Source of the DNA: Purpureocillium takamizusanense
Taxonomy: Eukaryota; Ascomycota; Sordariomycetes; Hypocreales; Ophiocordycipitaceae
DNA length: 64,000 bases
Assembly: GCF_022605165.1 (NCBI RefSeq)
Contig: NC_063068.1
Location: 3,906,001-3,970,000 of the forward strand
Reading direction: 5' to 3'
Every line of letters starts with the position of its first letter. The stretch's first letter is position 1. Shown here piece after piece: positions 36,088 to 46,543 of this stretch. Position numbers and translations under genes: made by a program. Below the pieces are notes generated by a model, which was given only the letters and a program-made list of their open reading frames with translations, was not told the DNA's origin and did no database searches.

Positions 36088-37486
36088 CCCGGGCGACCCG
36101 CGAACAAGACCGACCGAGGCCGAGCACATGGCGTTTAGTGTGCGAGCGAAGGATGGGATTGAGCTGCATTGGCGCGATCCAGCGCGCCGTTCGCCCGCGG
36201 GAGTACCCCGGAGAGTTTTCGTCACGGGCGCACTGTCGCGATCCGGATCGGTGGCAGGCAGCGTCCATGGCTGACGGGAGAGAACAAGGGCGTCGGGTCA
36301 GTTTGCTTGTCACCCACCACCGGGAGGCCCGCGTCCGGGAGGGTGGCCAGGGACTCGCTCCCCGCGTCCCATCGGCAGGCTCGCCCTCTGGCCCCGGATC
36401 CGAGTCCCCCCACAACCCAACAACCCCAGGCCACCGTGCTCTGGGCAGGGTGATGGACTGGCGCCCCGAGACGTGCCGCTGCCAAATCCCGCGAGAAACA
36501 CCGGTGAGCACTTTGGCCAACTCGACTCGCTTGTTCGAAAGCATTTCGCTGTCAACGAGTGCCGGAGAGGACACATGTCTTTGCCAGGCAGCAAGACAAA
36601 CATCGGCGGCGGCCTCAGGTCAGCCGCGAAGATGCGCCGGGCGGGCGCCGGCCCCCAATGCGACGTCGGTCGCGTGAGAGGGGAGACGGATGCGGTGGGT
36701 CTGGGGGCAGGTGGCGCTACAAGGCGTCCACATGCGTGGCCCGGGAATCCGTGGCACGGCGCGCAGGGATATGGTGGCCGTCGATCACCGTGGAATGCCC
36801 TATGGTGTCTCACTTGCACCTGGTGTCGTACGGGCGGTCAGCGAGGTCTCATATTGCAACCTGCCCAGACGGGACGTCTCCGTCGACTCGCTTTCCCGGG
36901 CCTGTAAAGGATTGACGGGTGTGCCGTGTCCCCGGGTCTGCAAGCAGCCGACCGGCATCAAAGCAAGCAGGGACGCAAGCAACGGGGACGATTTCAAAGA
37001 CTTGATACCCTTTTCCTCTCCGTAGCATCCTTTCCCCATACAATACCTCGCTCCCCTTTCATCTCCCACACGCTACAGAGCGACTCGTGGCGGCCCTTTG
37101 TCGTGAACGGCTCCATTACGGAGTAGCCTTGGGTCACGAAGACAACACCACCAGATGCGACTTTTCCCCTCTCCGTCGCTCTCCTCCCGCGCGCTTCTAA
37201 ATTCATCGAAATTGTCCTTGGGCTTGGCACAAAGCGCTTCTTAAATGACTTGCGGCCCTCTTTTTTCCCAATCTGAAACGGGTTGTTGTGCCTCCTCTAA
37301 CTCGTGACAATTGTTTGCGGGGCTATTGTCGTGCTATTAGTGTGGGTTAGCAGAGGGTGGTGACCCGAGCGAGATATAGCCCGCGCTTTTACGATATATC
37401 CTCAGGACGGCTCTGAACTTTTGTGCAGCGCTGTACTGTACACACGTCGTTCACGAAGTCGATATTCACATCGGAATCGAATCACG
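36088..37486. other. intergenic region
   Basis: About 1.4 kb between two plus-strand genes. Open frames of up to 220 codons exist on both strands because the DNA is GC-rich; none has a domain or a coherent composition. A probable promoter and leader of the next gene lies at 37350-37486. Confidence 0.45.
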
Positions 37487-38725
37487 ATGGGCCGGCCACA
37501 AAGACCGCCGCCTGCTGCGTTCCTGGCGATTGGCAGGAGCTGCGATCCCTGCATCCCGTCACACGCCACTGAATACGCGAATAAGCCGCTTCCGCCCCTA
37601 CCGCCACCAACATCACTCCCAAGACGAATGGGAACGTCCTCATCAAGGGCATCGCTCACTACGGCTGAATTGCCGGAACAGCTCTCGCCTACCACAACGG
37701 GCATCGAGGACAACGAGCCATGCACACCACCTCCGATTCCTGCCCGGTCAGCTCTCCGGCCCCGGTGCCCCAGCGTCTCGACCAAGTCTGCTCCCAGCCA
37801 ACGTCGGTCGTCGCGAAAGATTCAGCAACTCACGGGCTACGACGTCGACATTATGGCGGAAAGCCCAGTCACATCTTCCGTCTTCGATTCAGATGCGTCG
37901 AGCCGCAACAGCATGAGGTGGGACTCGGACTACAATCTCGTGCCGCTGCTGGAGGAGGACAGTGGCGGAGCCTCCAGTAGGAGCAGCTCATGGGAGCCGC
38001 CGTCGCCTCTACGAGGCATCATGCCGGCACCGCTGATGATCACGAAGCCAGCCATGCGAGACGGAAGGGACACAGGCCTAGGCGGCTACGGCTCCGTCAC
38101 ATCACCGTGGGGCAATGAGGAGCTGTTGCGCCGCTGGGAAGCGCCGCATCGCCAGTTTAGCGACACGATGGCGGCAGGGGAATACCACCAGTTTGCGACA
38201 CAGCTGGCCACCCATCACCGGCGGCAGTGCAGTGCGGAAAGTTATCTCTCAACGCCGTCTGCGAGACCAAAAAGATCATCCTTCAACGTGAATCTCGGTA
38301 CGGGAAAGCTTGTGTCTCGGCGCAATACTATGCAGACTGCGGACCGGTCAGTGCCACCCTTGGCCACGCGGCGGCACAATGCGCACAGAACCCCAGGGAT
38401 CCCGGAAGACTCGTCAGCGCACCGCACAAGCTCGAATCAAATGCCCATGAGCGCGTTTGACAGCGACTCAGAGGACGAGTACGGGGGCATTGGACACGGC
38501 ATCAAAGGGTGGCTAGGGCTGGCAAGCGATGACCCAGGACCCTTGGAGCGGCCACATGCGCCCAGCGCCAGAAGACCCCATGTCCCCATGGCGGCAGGGT
38601 CACGGACGTCGACTGGCGAGCAAATGCGAGGTTTTCTGCATCACGCCAAGGATAAGTTTTATCTGAGTAAGGAAGAGAGGCGGCGGGAAGAGCTGAAGCG
38701 GCACATCCGAGCTGCGGCGGCATGA
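37487..38725 (+). CDS. uncharacterised disordered protein, 412 residues
   Basis: I do not recognise a domain. The single-exon frame starts MGRPQRPPPAAFLAIGR at the ATG at 37487; the frame is open 22 codons further upstream, but this ATG has the better context (ACGATGG). The protein is dominated by Ser/Pro/Arg-rich disorder, with a proline motif KPLPPLPPP (possible SH3 ligand), a conserved-looking patch RRSSRKIQQLTGYDVDI at about residue 105, and acidic Ser patches (AFDSDSEDEYGG). The end is a basic amphipathic helix (HHAKDKFYLSKEERRREELK). Proteins with this plan are known as conserved hypotheticals in Sordariomycetes; that is family memory, not a search. No signal peptide or membrane segment. 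Could be an adaptor or cytoskeleton-associated protein, but that is a guess. Confidence 0.75.
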   Translation: MGRPQRPPPAAFLAIGRSCDPCIPSHATEYANKPLPPLPPPTSLPRRMGTSSSRASLTTAELPEQLSPTTTGIEDNEPCTPPPIPARSALRPRCPSVSTKSAPSQRRSSRKIQQLTGYDVDIMAESPVTSSVFDSDASSRNSMRWDSDYNLVPLLEEDSGGASSRSSSWEPPSPLRGIMPAPLMITKPAMRDGRDTGLGGYGSVTSPWGNEELLRRWEAPHRQFSDTMAAGEYHQFATQLATHHRRQCSAESYLSTPSARPKRSSFNVNLGTGKLVSRRNTMQTADRSVPPLATRRHNAHRTPGIPEDSSAHRTSSNQMPMSAFDSDSEDEYGGIGHGIKGWLGLASDDPGPLERPHAPSARRPHVPMAAGSRTSTGEQMRGFLHHAKDKFYLSKEERRREELKRHIRAAAA

Positions 38726-39639
38726 CCTGGGAGAAGGTGAAATCTAGTGGGGTAATAAAGAGCCACGAGGCAAATGGGGTAATCTAGAGCGTTCGATATA
38801 CACTCGGGGGACAAAGAGATATTTGCTCTTGGCGTTGGAGCGCGGGGAGGACATGCACATGTCTACCCGGGATTGGCGTTTGGCTTGTGCCTTGTTTCTT
38901 GGTTTTATGAGGCGGCGGCGATGCGGGAGGGCTGTCCTTTCCATGTGTTTAGATGCCCTTGCAAGAGAGTTGCGCAATGGGCAACGGCGAATCCAACGAT
39001 GTAACCATGCGGCATGGTCGGTCCAGGTTCAATGAGACACGTGCGTTGCGGCGACAAAAGAAAGGCCGTCGTTTGTCTCAACACCGTGCGGTGCACTCGC
39101 GGTGTAAGTGGGAGAAGCACGCTGGAGCGTCTCCGAATGGCAGCCGTAGGTGGGGGGCCGGGGTTGGGATAGAGAGAGCCATACCGGTATGATGGCAAGA
39201 TGGAATACAACCTGGGGAACGCGGGGTTCTTGGGCTGCCAGGCGCGGCGCTGATCACTAACGTTGTAGGCAGGCCGTACTGCCAGGGCTACCTAGGTAGT
39301 ACCACTTACATGAGTCAGTATTACTGTACTAAGGTAGGTTCCTAGGTACACCCACTGTACCGCGGGCAATCGTCGGGCGATGCGCGGGCGGGCAAGGCTT
39401 CTAGCGGGCTGCGTGTAGCACAGCGATAATTGTTAGCGACCTGGGCTTGATGCGACGGGCCGGGTGGACGGGCAACTGCCACGGCCATTCCGAGCCTGGC
39501 GCCTTCCGCCCATTCTACTCTTTGCATCCTACTCGTTGTCTAGAATTCCTACCCATCTGCGAGATTCCTCCACTCGAAGGGAGAAGAGAGAACGAAGACC
39601 AAAAAAAGGGACTGCAAGAAAAAAAAAAGGGAAAGAAAT
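38726..39639. other. intergenic with TACCTAGGTA motifs
   Basis: About 0.9 kb. Dense TAC/GTA palindromic motifs lie at 39278-39358. An A-rich leader at 39590-39639 precedes the next ATG. No gene seen. Confidence 0.5.
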
Positions 39640-41503
39640 ATGTCTGCGGCACCGTCGCCCGCAATCGACAGCAGCAGCGACGTCAACGGCACTGCAGATC
39701 CGGCAACCAGCACGGCCGCAACCACCACGCTCGTCATCGTCGACGAGGGCGAGGACGAGGACGAGGACGAGAACGAGGGGCAGGAGGGGTCCGGTCGTGA
39801 GGCCGGCGTCGCGCGCCACGCCGACGTGGGCATTTCGGAGGGTGACGTCGCCGATCTCCGGGAGGCTGCGAGCCGGCCCTCGGCTGGTGCGGCGGCGGCG
39901 CACGTCTGGGGTCCCCGCGTCGAGCACCACCACCTCCAGCAGCAGCACCAGCAGCAGCACCAGCACCAACCACTCCCCCAACACCACCACCACTACCTCC
40001 ACCACAACCGCAGCCGCGTCCACGACGACCACCTTTACGACCAGGACCAGGACCAGGACCAGGACCAGGACCAGCAGCACGGCCGGCAGGTCGTCGACGA
40101 GCTAGACCTAGACCTAGACGCAGGCGCCGACGCTGACGCGCAGGCAAAAGGCGGAGAAGCGTCGCAGGAGTCGCTCTACTATGAAGCGTCCACGATGTCG
40201 TCGCTGAACCCCTTCTCCGTGGTATGTCATATGCCTTCCTTCCTCTTTCCCTCATTCCGTCCCTGTCTGGGTCACCCATGCTCCCGGCACAGTCGTGATG
40301 CTCTTGCAGCGTCCCATTGACTCTTCGTTGTCCATCTTTGGCCATCTCTTCGACATGCCTGTCCCCCCTTCGCTTGTTTCTCCTTGAATGCCTCGCTTCC
40401 GCTTCTGTCGCTGCCCAACCATCCCCTCTTCCGAGAGCGCGCCCGCCCGCGCAGGCTGGCGCGCTGCGCCCACCGCCGCCGGCCATGTATCCTTGCGTCA
40501 TGTCCCTCGCTCACGCTCTCTCCCAGGCCGCCATCAACCGCCTGCGCGCCTACAAGCCGCCCGCCTTCCCGCTATGGGAGGCCCTGCCCGCCCGCCGGCG
40601 CGCCGCCGTCCTCGTTCTGCTCTACGCGGACCGCTGGGGCGACCTCCGTGTCGTCATCACCATGCGCGCTGCCAGTCTCCGGAGCTTTTCGGGACATGCT
40701 GCGCTGCCCGGCGGCAAGGCTGACAACAAGGATGAGACGCCGTGTATGTAGTCTTGCTCCCGCGGGCCTGCGGTTCGGGAAAGTTGGGGCCTTGTTCGCT
40801 GACGTCGGATGCAGACCAAATCGCGAGGAGAGAAGCATACGAGGAGATTGGTCTCCCCATGGAAGACTCCCGCATCCCCCGCCCCTTTCGAATCGAACCT
40901 CTGTGCACGCTGCCGCCGTCGCTAGCCCGCACACACCTTGTCGTCACGCCTTGCGTCGCCTTCCTCCACGCTGACCGGACGTCGACGCCTGACGCGCCCA
41001 GCCCCCTCGTTGAAGAGTCCATGATCCCCCGCCTCGACGCGCGCGAGGTGGCCGCCGTCTTCAGTGCCCCCTTCTACAACTTCCTCAAGGCCGACGACCT
41101 CCCGCCGCGGCCTGGCGCCGCCGCCCTACCGCCGGGGCAGTGGTATGAGGGCTCATGGGTCGCGTGGCAGGACATGCCGTGGCGCGTGCACAATTTCTTC
41201 GTGCCCGTCAACAACCAGCGCGTGTCCAAGCCGAGCCGCCGCGACAGCGCCCAGGGCAACCTGGCCGAGAAGCTGGGCGAGGAGCAGGAGTATGAGGGGC
41301 GCTTCAAGGTCTGGGGCATGACGGGCCGGCTGCTCGTCGACGCCGCCCGGATAGCTTACGGCGAGGAGCCCGAAATCGAGCACAACGACACCTTTGGCGA
41401 CTACGACATTATACAGCGGGCCGAGTCTGCGGGCGTTTTTAAGGAGAGTATGGAGCAGGACAAGGCCGCAGCCAACGACGGCAACGGCGCGGCCAAGATG
41501 TGA
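39640..41503 (+). CDS. pcd1: Pcd1-like Nudix hydrolase (CoA pyrophosphatase family), possible extended N-terminus
   Basis: Nudix enzyme related to peroxisomal CoA diphosphatase Pcd1/NUDT7, which cleaves CoA or its derivatives to 4'-phosphopantetheine and adenosine 3',5'-bisphosphate. Exons: 39640-40221, 40527-40743, 40815-41503. The core begins at the internal Met at 40195 (MSSLNPFSV then AAINRLRAYKPPAFPLW), the start expected from relatives (310 residues). Starting at 39640 gives 495 residues, adding a 185-residue acidic, Gln/His- and Asp/Gln-rich tract. The family motif FSGHAALPGGKAD is followed across the second splice by the Nudix box ending REAYEEIGL, with all key acidic residues. The C-terminal half (AREVAAVFSAPFYNFLK, RVHNFFVPVNNQRVSKP) is typical of the ascomycete subgroup. 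No obvious C-terminal peroxisomal signal: it ends AAKM. Enzyme class is secure; the start is open. Confidence 0.88.
40039..40074. repeat. six tandem copies of GACCAG (coding Asp-Gln)
   Basis: Six perfect copies of a six-base unit inside the possible N-terminal extension of the Nudix gene, read as alternating Asp and Gln. A second short tandem (CTAGAC type, 40102-40119) follows. Confidence 0.9.
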
Positions 41504-41736
41504 ATGCCGTGCGACGGGCGGATTATTCACGAGACATGGCTGTACATATTATGAGCGATCCGGGGTCTTCTTTTGAACCCCCCATGTGACACGTTGGATT
41601 CGAGTGTCGTTGCACGATTTTTGACACGCTGGCGCTGTATTGCAATTATAAAACCTACGGACATGGAAACGAAATACGATATAAAGCAATGCATGTGACC
41701 AACAGGTGACGGCCAATCGCTGAACGCAGACTCTTC

Positions 41737-42704
41737 CTAGTGACACGCATTGTCCTTTGTAGCCGAAGTTGTCTGCCCAAACACGAGGTACCCGAAGAAG
41801 GCACCGAGGGACACGGCGATCATGACCCAGCCGTTGTACGTCATGAAGACAAGCCTAGATGAAGCAGCGCAATTGAGCAAAAGGGGGCTAACAGGGCACG
41901 GAACGCTCCCCCGGGATGGGGGGGGGGGGGGCCGCTGCGAGCGGCGAGCAGGGCAAGCAAGAACGCCAGACTTACATGAGCATAAAGGCATAAAAGTTCT
42001 GCAAGGCGTAGAGCACGGCCTTGATAATGTGACCCTGGCGGCCCGTCTCGTCCTGGAGTTGCCCTGTGGGGCGCAGGAAGGGAGTCGTCTCAGTAACAAT
42101 GTTGTTGGAAGGAGCCTCGTCGTAACGGGCGTCGGCTTTCCAGCGCGGGATAGGCAGGACCTCTCAGCATTGGCGCAAACATCCCATGGGGAGATGGGGA
42201 AGATGGCACAATAGGAGGGGGAGTTTCCCGTTGAGAAGAGGGCAAGGTAGTAGAGGGGAGAAGGAGGACGGGGGGGGGAAGAAAACTTACTGGGCAGGGC
42301 GGAGATGCGCTTGGCGAGGCTCGCTTCGTAGGCGCGGGAGACGGAGCGTAGGGCCTCGTAGCCCATGGCGAGGACGACGACGGCGAGGAGGGAGACGACG
42401 AGGGAGGCGGTGGAGCGGATGTGCCACTGGCGGAAGACGATGCAGAGGTTGGTCGTGTCCCAGGTGAAGAGCATCTGCGCGTGTGACATTGTCACATTTT
42501 GCGTCAGCTACGTGTTTTTGGTTTCTCGCGTTCGACCGACCCGGCTGGATTCGAGGGGTCGAGGGTCGGACGCGGGGGGGAGTGAAGAGGGAGCGAAAAG
42601 GGAAGGCGGCGTACGCTCATGCTGCACATGTCGTCCATGCCGCCGCCGCCGTGGTCCATCCCGGCGTGGTTCATGTGCGAGTGGTCCATGCGCGCGTGGT
42701 CCAT
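41737..42704 (-). CDS. Ctr-family copper transporter
   Basis: Trimeric Cu(I) importer of the Ctr family. Exons: 42704-42615, 42474-42291, 42162-41976, 41854-41737; 192 residues. Exon 1 is a Met/His-rich extracellular or luminal copper-binding tail (MDHARMDHSHMNHAGMDH, then GMDDMCSMS). After the splice comes MLFTWDTTNLCIVFRQWHI and membrane helix 1 (TASLVVSLLAVVVLAMGYEA). A cytoplasmic loop leads to helix 2 with the pore motif MxxxM (MLVFM, formed across the last splice). Helix 3 has the packing motif GxxxG (GAFFG). The C-terminus NACH has a Cys-His as in many Ctr proteins. Every diagnostic element is there. Plasma-membrane (Ctr1/Ctr3) versus vacuolar (Ctr2) location cannot be told from sequence alone. 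A G-rich GTGAG tandem sits about 130 bases upstream of the start. Confidence 0.94.
41918..41931. repeat. G14 homopolymer in a Ctr intron
   Basis: Fourteen consecutive G on the plus strand inside the last intron (41855-41975) of the copper transporter gene. On the gene strand it is a C tract. Confidence 0.85.
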
Positions 42705-42830
42705 GGCGGACTGCTGGAATCTACCGGTGGAAGAGGTTTGAGGGAACGGAAGGGGGGAGCGTCCGCAGCGTCGGTGGCCTTTTTGAGAGGAGGTGATCGG
42801 AGGGCTTTTCGAGGGCGGCCTTTGGGTGGG

Positions 42831-42916
42831 GTGAGGCGATGTGAGGCGAGGCGAGGCGAGGCCAGACGAGGTGAGGTGAGATGAGGTGAGATGAGATGTT
42901 GTGAGGTGAGGTGAGG
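42831..42916. repeat. degenerate GTGAG/GCGAG/ATGAG tandem repeat
   Basis: About fifteen imperfect copies of a five-base purine-rich unit (variants GTGAG, GCGAG, ATGAG) upstream of the copper transporter start. On the gene strand it is a pyrimidine-rich CTCAC/CTCGC tract. Confidence 0.88.
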
Positions 42917-43559
42917 GTTACGTATGTATGTATGCTTGGGAAGGGGGGCTGATGAACGCAATGCTAGTAACTAGGTTGCATTGACGTTGCAGGCCAGGTG
43001 AGGTCAGGGCAGGGCAGGGGAGCATATGCGCTGACGCACAGGGGGGGAGGAGCCCTGCTGGGAGCTTCTGTCCGTGCAGTGGGCGAGCATGTTTTCCGCA
43101 TGGGGACGGCGCCACGAGACCCGGGGACCTCCAGCCGGAGCCCCAAGGTCAGCAGCCCTGGAGGCCCGTCGTTCTAGGGGCCGCAGTGAAAGGCAGGCGC
43201 CGTAAGCGAAGCGGGTTGGGGGTCCGTCGGCCTCATGGATCCCTTGGATTGAACCGCTCAGGGCTGATTTGTTGATGCACCAGCTCCAGTGTGCCCCGCC
43301 CGTCCCGCGCATCGGCGTCCAACTAACGACCTAGCCTGTCGAACCTAGGGTTCTTCTTCCTCTCAGGCGCCCGATTGCTGATCCAGAAGGGACGTCGCCT
43401 CCGGGGGAGGGACTACCGCCGGCGAACACCCACTGCCGCCCGAGGAAAGACACCTGGAGGATCAATCAAGCGGTGGTGTAGTTAGGTATGGAGCGCCGCC
43501 GCAGAAGCTGCCAAGCTCCATGCTGTCGCCGACGATCACGGCAGATGCAGGGACCTCGC

Positions 43560-43830
43560 TCGGGCACCTGACACTGCAGGTCTGTGATTCCAGGCTGTCA
43601 GGTGCTGCCACATACCGTACCAGAGTACGACATGCCTGCGTGTTATGCGCGCGTCCGCAGGAGGCAGTTGAGCACGTTTTTTTTTTTTGCGCCTATCATC
43701 AGCGAGCTTGCCGTGCCAATCTGACGATGAGGCCGTCCCGGTTTCTGCGAGGGTTTCTGTCACACACGAGCCTTGCTGTTTCCTTGGTCCAAACACGGAC
43801 GACGACGACGATGGCACTATATTACTATGC
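43560..43830 (+). pseudogene. possible relic of a LINE-like retrotransposon C-terminus
   Basis: A short translated stretch reads LSGAATYRTRVRHACVLC, then EAVEHVFFFC and later RPSRFLRGFLSH. The order Cys-x2-Cys, about nine residues, Glu-x-x-His, four residues, Cys, followed by a basic helical tail, resembles the zinc-knuckle segment after reverse transcriptase/RNase H in fungal Tad1-like LINE elements. No reverse transcriptase motif (for example FADD) is visible next to it, and a T11 run sits inside the knuckle. If real it is a small broken fragment. A chance match is quite possible. Confidence 0.3.
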
Positions 43831-44522
43831 GCGGCGCCAGAAGGCGAGGCGATGGGCTTTTATTTGGGACTGCAGGTTGTTAGAAACTGAACTATTATCT
43901 GAGAAAAGCCCCCCCCAAGTTCCAACTCCAGCAGCAGCAGCCCACATGCACGCCCAAAGGCCGTCCGCTACCGCCGGTTTGGACGTACCAAGTACATTAC
44001 TGTGTGTCCCCATGCACGACCAGAATCTGCGACATGCACATGGGCCGCGACTGCCGTTCCGACCCGAGATGCTGCCCCCCCCCCCCTCCCGCGGGGTCGA
44101 ATGATCCGACGACGCCCTTTTCGACCTGCAAGCTGAATTGATCATCTTATCTCCGAGTTCGCGGCACCGTCGGAGGGGACGGGGGCTTCTTCTGCATCAC
44201 CGGCGACGCTTACAAACAGTCGGTCGGGGCGAGCAGGTTGCACACGAACTGGGGCCCTTTTTTTTGGTGTGTGTGCGTGGTGACGGTTATCGCGCGTCCG
44301 CGCTCGAATGCAGGCAGCCTCTCACGTCACTCAACTTTTTGACACTCCTCCTCACCAGCGACTTGTTGGCAACTGCACTTTGTCGCGGGCCACATTGCTC
44401 TCTGCGTCCGCCGCTGCGCATCGAGGACAAGCAAGTTCAGGATAAACAGACAGACACAGAGTCACCGGCCCATTTGAGTGAGGGCCTCGGTCGGGCGCGG
44501 GAGCCGCCAAACAACAACAAAC

Positions 44523-45420
44523 ATGCTGGGACCGCCGCTCAATGTGCCCAAGTGGTGAGTCGACGACAGCCTCATCATCATCATCATCATCAACGAGGGG
44601 GTGCCAGACGGCGGGCTGTCCAGACGTTGCAACTCACTCGCCCACTCACTCACTCACTCGCTCACCCCGTCTCAGGCTCGAGGAGAACAGCCACCTGCTC
44701 AAGCCGCCCATCAACAACTACTGCGTCTACAATGAAGATGTCACCGTCATGGTCCGTCCAGCCCCCATCCATGTCTTCTTCCTCACAACGCAAAAAACCT
44801 TGCCCGGTTTGCTTCGCGCGGCGCCCCACGCAACATTACCCCCTTCGGTCCATGACCAAACACACTACTTGCCTGTCGAAGCTGTAAGCTAAGGGAGATG
44901 ATTATTGTAGATTGTCGGCGGCCCCAACGCGCGCACCGACTACCACATCAACCAGACGCCCGAATGGTTCTACCAGTACCGCGGCGCCATGGTGCTCAAG
45001 GTCGTCGACGAGGGGTCCTTTCGCGACATCGTCATCCCCGAGGGCGCCATGTTCCTGCTGCCCGCCAACACGCCGCACAACCCCGTGCGCTTCGCCGACA
45101 CGGTCGGCATCGTGCTCGAGCAGCGCCGCCCCGCCGACTCGGTCGACAGGATGCGCTGGTACTGCGCCGCCTGCCCCTCTTCTTCTTCCGCTTCTTCTTC
45201 TTCCTCCCCTCCTTCCTCCGCTGAACCCGTCATCGTTCACGAGGCCGCTTTCCATTGCACCGACCTCGGCACCCAGATCAAGCAGGCCGTCGAGGACTTT
45301 CGCGCCGACGACGCCAAGCGCACCTGTGGCCGCTGCGGCGCCCTCGCCGACTGGGCGCCCAAGCCAGGGTCCATACCGGACCCGAACCTCCAGCCCGAGG
45401 CGTACGGGCTGGTGCGCTGA
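44523..45420 (+). CDS. bna1: 3-hydroxyanthranilate 3,4-dioxygenase
   Basis: Fe(II) dioxygenase of the kynurenine pathway: opens 3-hydroxyanthranilate to the semialdehyde that cyclises to quinolinate for NAD synthesis; cytosolic. Exons: 44523-44554, 44676-44751, 44911-45420; 205 residues. Start [11 protein letters not shown]; the cupin carries the iron ligands His48 and Glu54 ([14 protein letters not shown]) and His92 ([12 protein letters not shown]). Substrate-binding Arg lies in the same region. The rubredoxin-like C-terminal site has its two pairs, Cys121/Cys124 (WYCAAC) and Cys175/Cys178 (TCGRCG). Between them sits an unusual Ser-rich insertion of about 17 residues after Cys124, encoded by a TCT/TCC tract. 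Intron 1 contains CAT and CACT microsatellites. It converges with the FAH-family gene, 243 bases apart. Confidence 0.95.
44575..44664. repeat. CAT and CACT microsatellites in bna1 intron 1
   Basis: A TCA/CAT run at 44575-44592 and a CACT/CGCT run at 44636-44664, both inside the intron 44555-44675, the second close to the acceptor where it may serve as the pyrimidine tract. Confidence 0.8.
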
Positions 45421-45614
45421 AGCGGGCGGCGAGACGAGGTGGCGGTGGGCCAGGAGAATCGGAGGGCGTTGTGGTTGGCAAAATGCGGTTCAGTGGAAAG
45501 GTTGTGCGTCATGACTTGGGACTTTGACTCTTATGCATGTACAAAGTACTCTATGTGCCGTGCGTAATTCACATCTCCATATATTCGTGCCGTTTCTCTC
45601 CCCTCTCTCTCTTT

Positions 45615-45639
45615 CACACACACACACACACACACACAC
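45615..45639. repeat. CA microsatellite between convergent genes
   Basis: Twelve and a half CA units in the 243-base spacer (45421-45663) between the 3' ends of bna1 and the FAH-family gene. The spacer shows no other feature. Confidence 0.93.
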
Positions 45640-45663
45640 GCCCCGTCCTCCTACACGTCACCG

Positions 45664-46235
45664 CTACGTCTCGGCAAACACGTACGACGACTGCGATTCC
45701 TCGACCCTCACCTCCAGCCTGCCCTCGTCGAGCTCGCGCCCCCGCACGCGCACGCCCGCGCGCATCACGTCGCCGGGCGCCACGGGCCCGACGCCGGCGG
45801 GCGTGCCCGTCAGCACAATGTCGCCGGGGTGCAGCGTCATGACCTTGGAGATGTCGCTCAGCACGCGCGGGATGCGGTAGATCATGAGCCCCGTGGACCC
45901 GCGCTGCCGCTCCGCGCCGTTGACCTCGAGGAAGAGCTCCACGTCGTGCGGGTCCGCGATGGCCGCCTTGGGGATCGCGCCGCTCAGCGGCAGGAACGTG
46001 TCGAAGCCCTTGGCGATGTCCCAGGGGAGGCCCTTGCGCTTGGCCTCGTTTTGCGCGTTGCGCGCCGTCATGTCGATGGCCACGGCGTATTCTAACCGGC
46101 CCCGCGTTTGCGTTTGGTTAGTTTTGGCTTCTGGCTGGCTTTTTTATGCATGCATGTAGTTTGACATACGCCCGCCGCCCGGCCTGGCCGGTTGCGGCGT
46201 CCGGGGGGATGCCGGATGAGAAGGATGAGAAGGAC

Positions 46236-46275
<40 letters not shown>

Positions 46276-46511
46276 CTCGGCAGCAGCCGCTCACGTACCC
46301 TTGATCGCATCGAGCGCGCCCTGCGTGTCGTCGGCGCGCAGGTCCCTCACCATCTTGCCCATGACGAGCGCCAGCTCGACCTCGTAGTGCATGTCCACGC
46401 CCTTGGGCCGCAGGCAGGGCCCCTCGCCGGGAAGCAGGATCGACGACGTGGGCTTGAGGAAGAAGAAGGGCTGCTTGGGCTTCATGTTCTTGAGCTCCGC
46501 GATGTGGTCTC

Positions 46512-46543
<32 letters not shown>

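Larger units (their letters stand above)
42705..44522. other. divergent intergenic region, 1.8 kb
   Basis: Lies between the divergent copper transporter and 3-hydroxyanthranilate dioxygenase starts. Left part: GTGAG/GCGAG tandem (42831-42916) and GTAT units (42921-42933). Middle: a frame at about 43560-43830 with a retroelement-like Cys-His signature (listed separately). Right part (44100-44522): pyrimidine-rich stretches and probable bna1 leader. Confidence 0.5.

Noticed and set aside
36003..36677. 224-codon plus-strand frame past erd1
   Set aside because: Starts inside erd1 in another frame and continues through GC-rich intergenic DNA; Arg-rich, no motif.
39529..40501. Antisense frames over the Nudix N-terminal tract (Val/Leu-rich or Gly/Arg-rich)
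   Set aside because: They are reverse translations of the same simple repeats; the Val/Leu run imitates a membrane protein but has no family features.
43200..43345. Possible tRNA or rDNA-like fragment (TTGAACC-type strings)
   Set aside because: No cloverleaf could be folded by eye and no A-box at the right distance; not supported.
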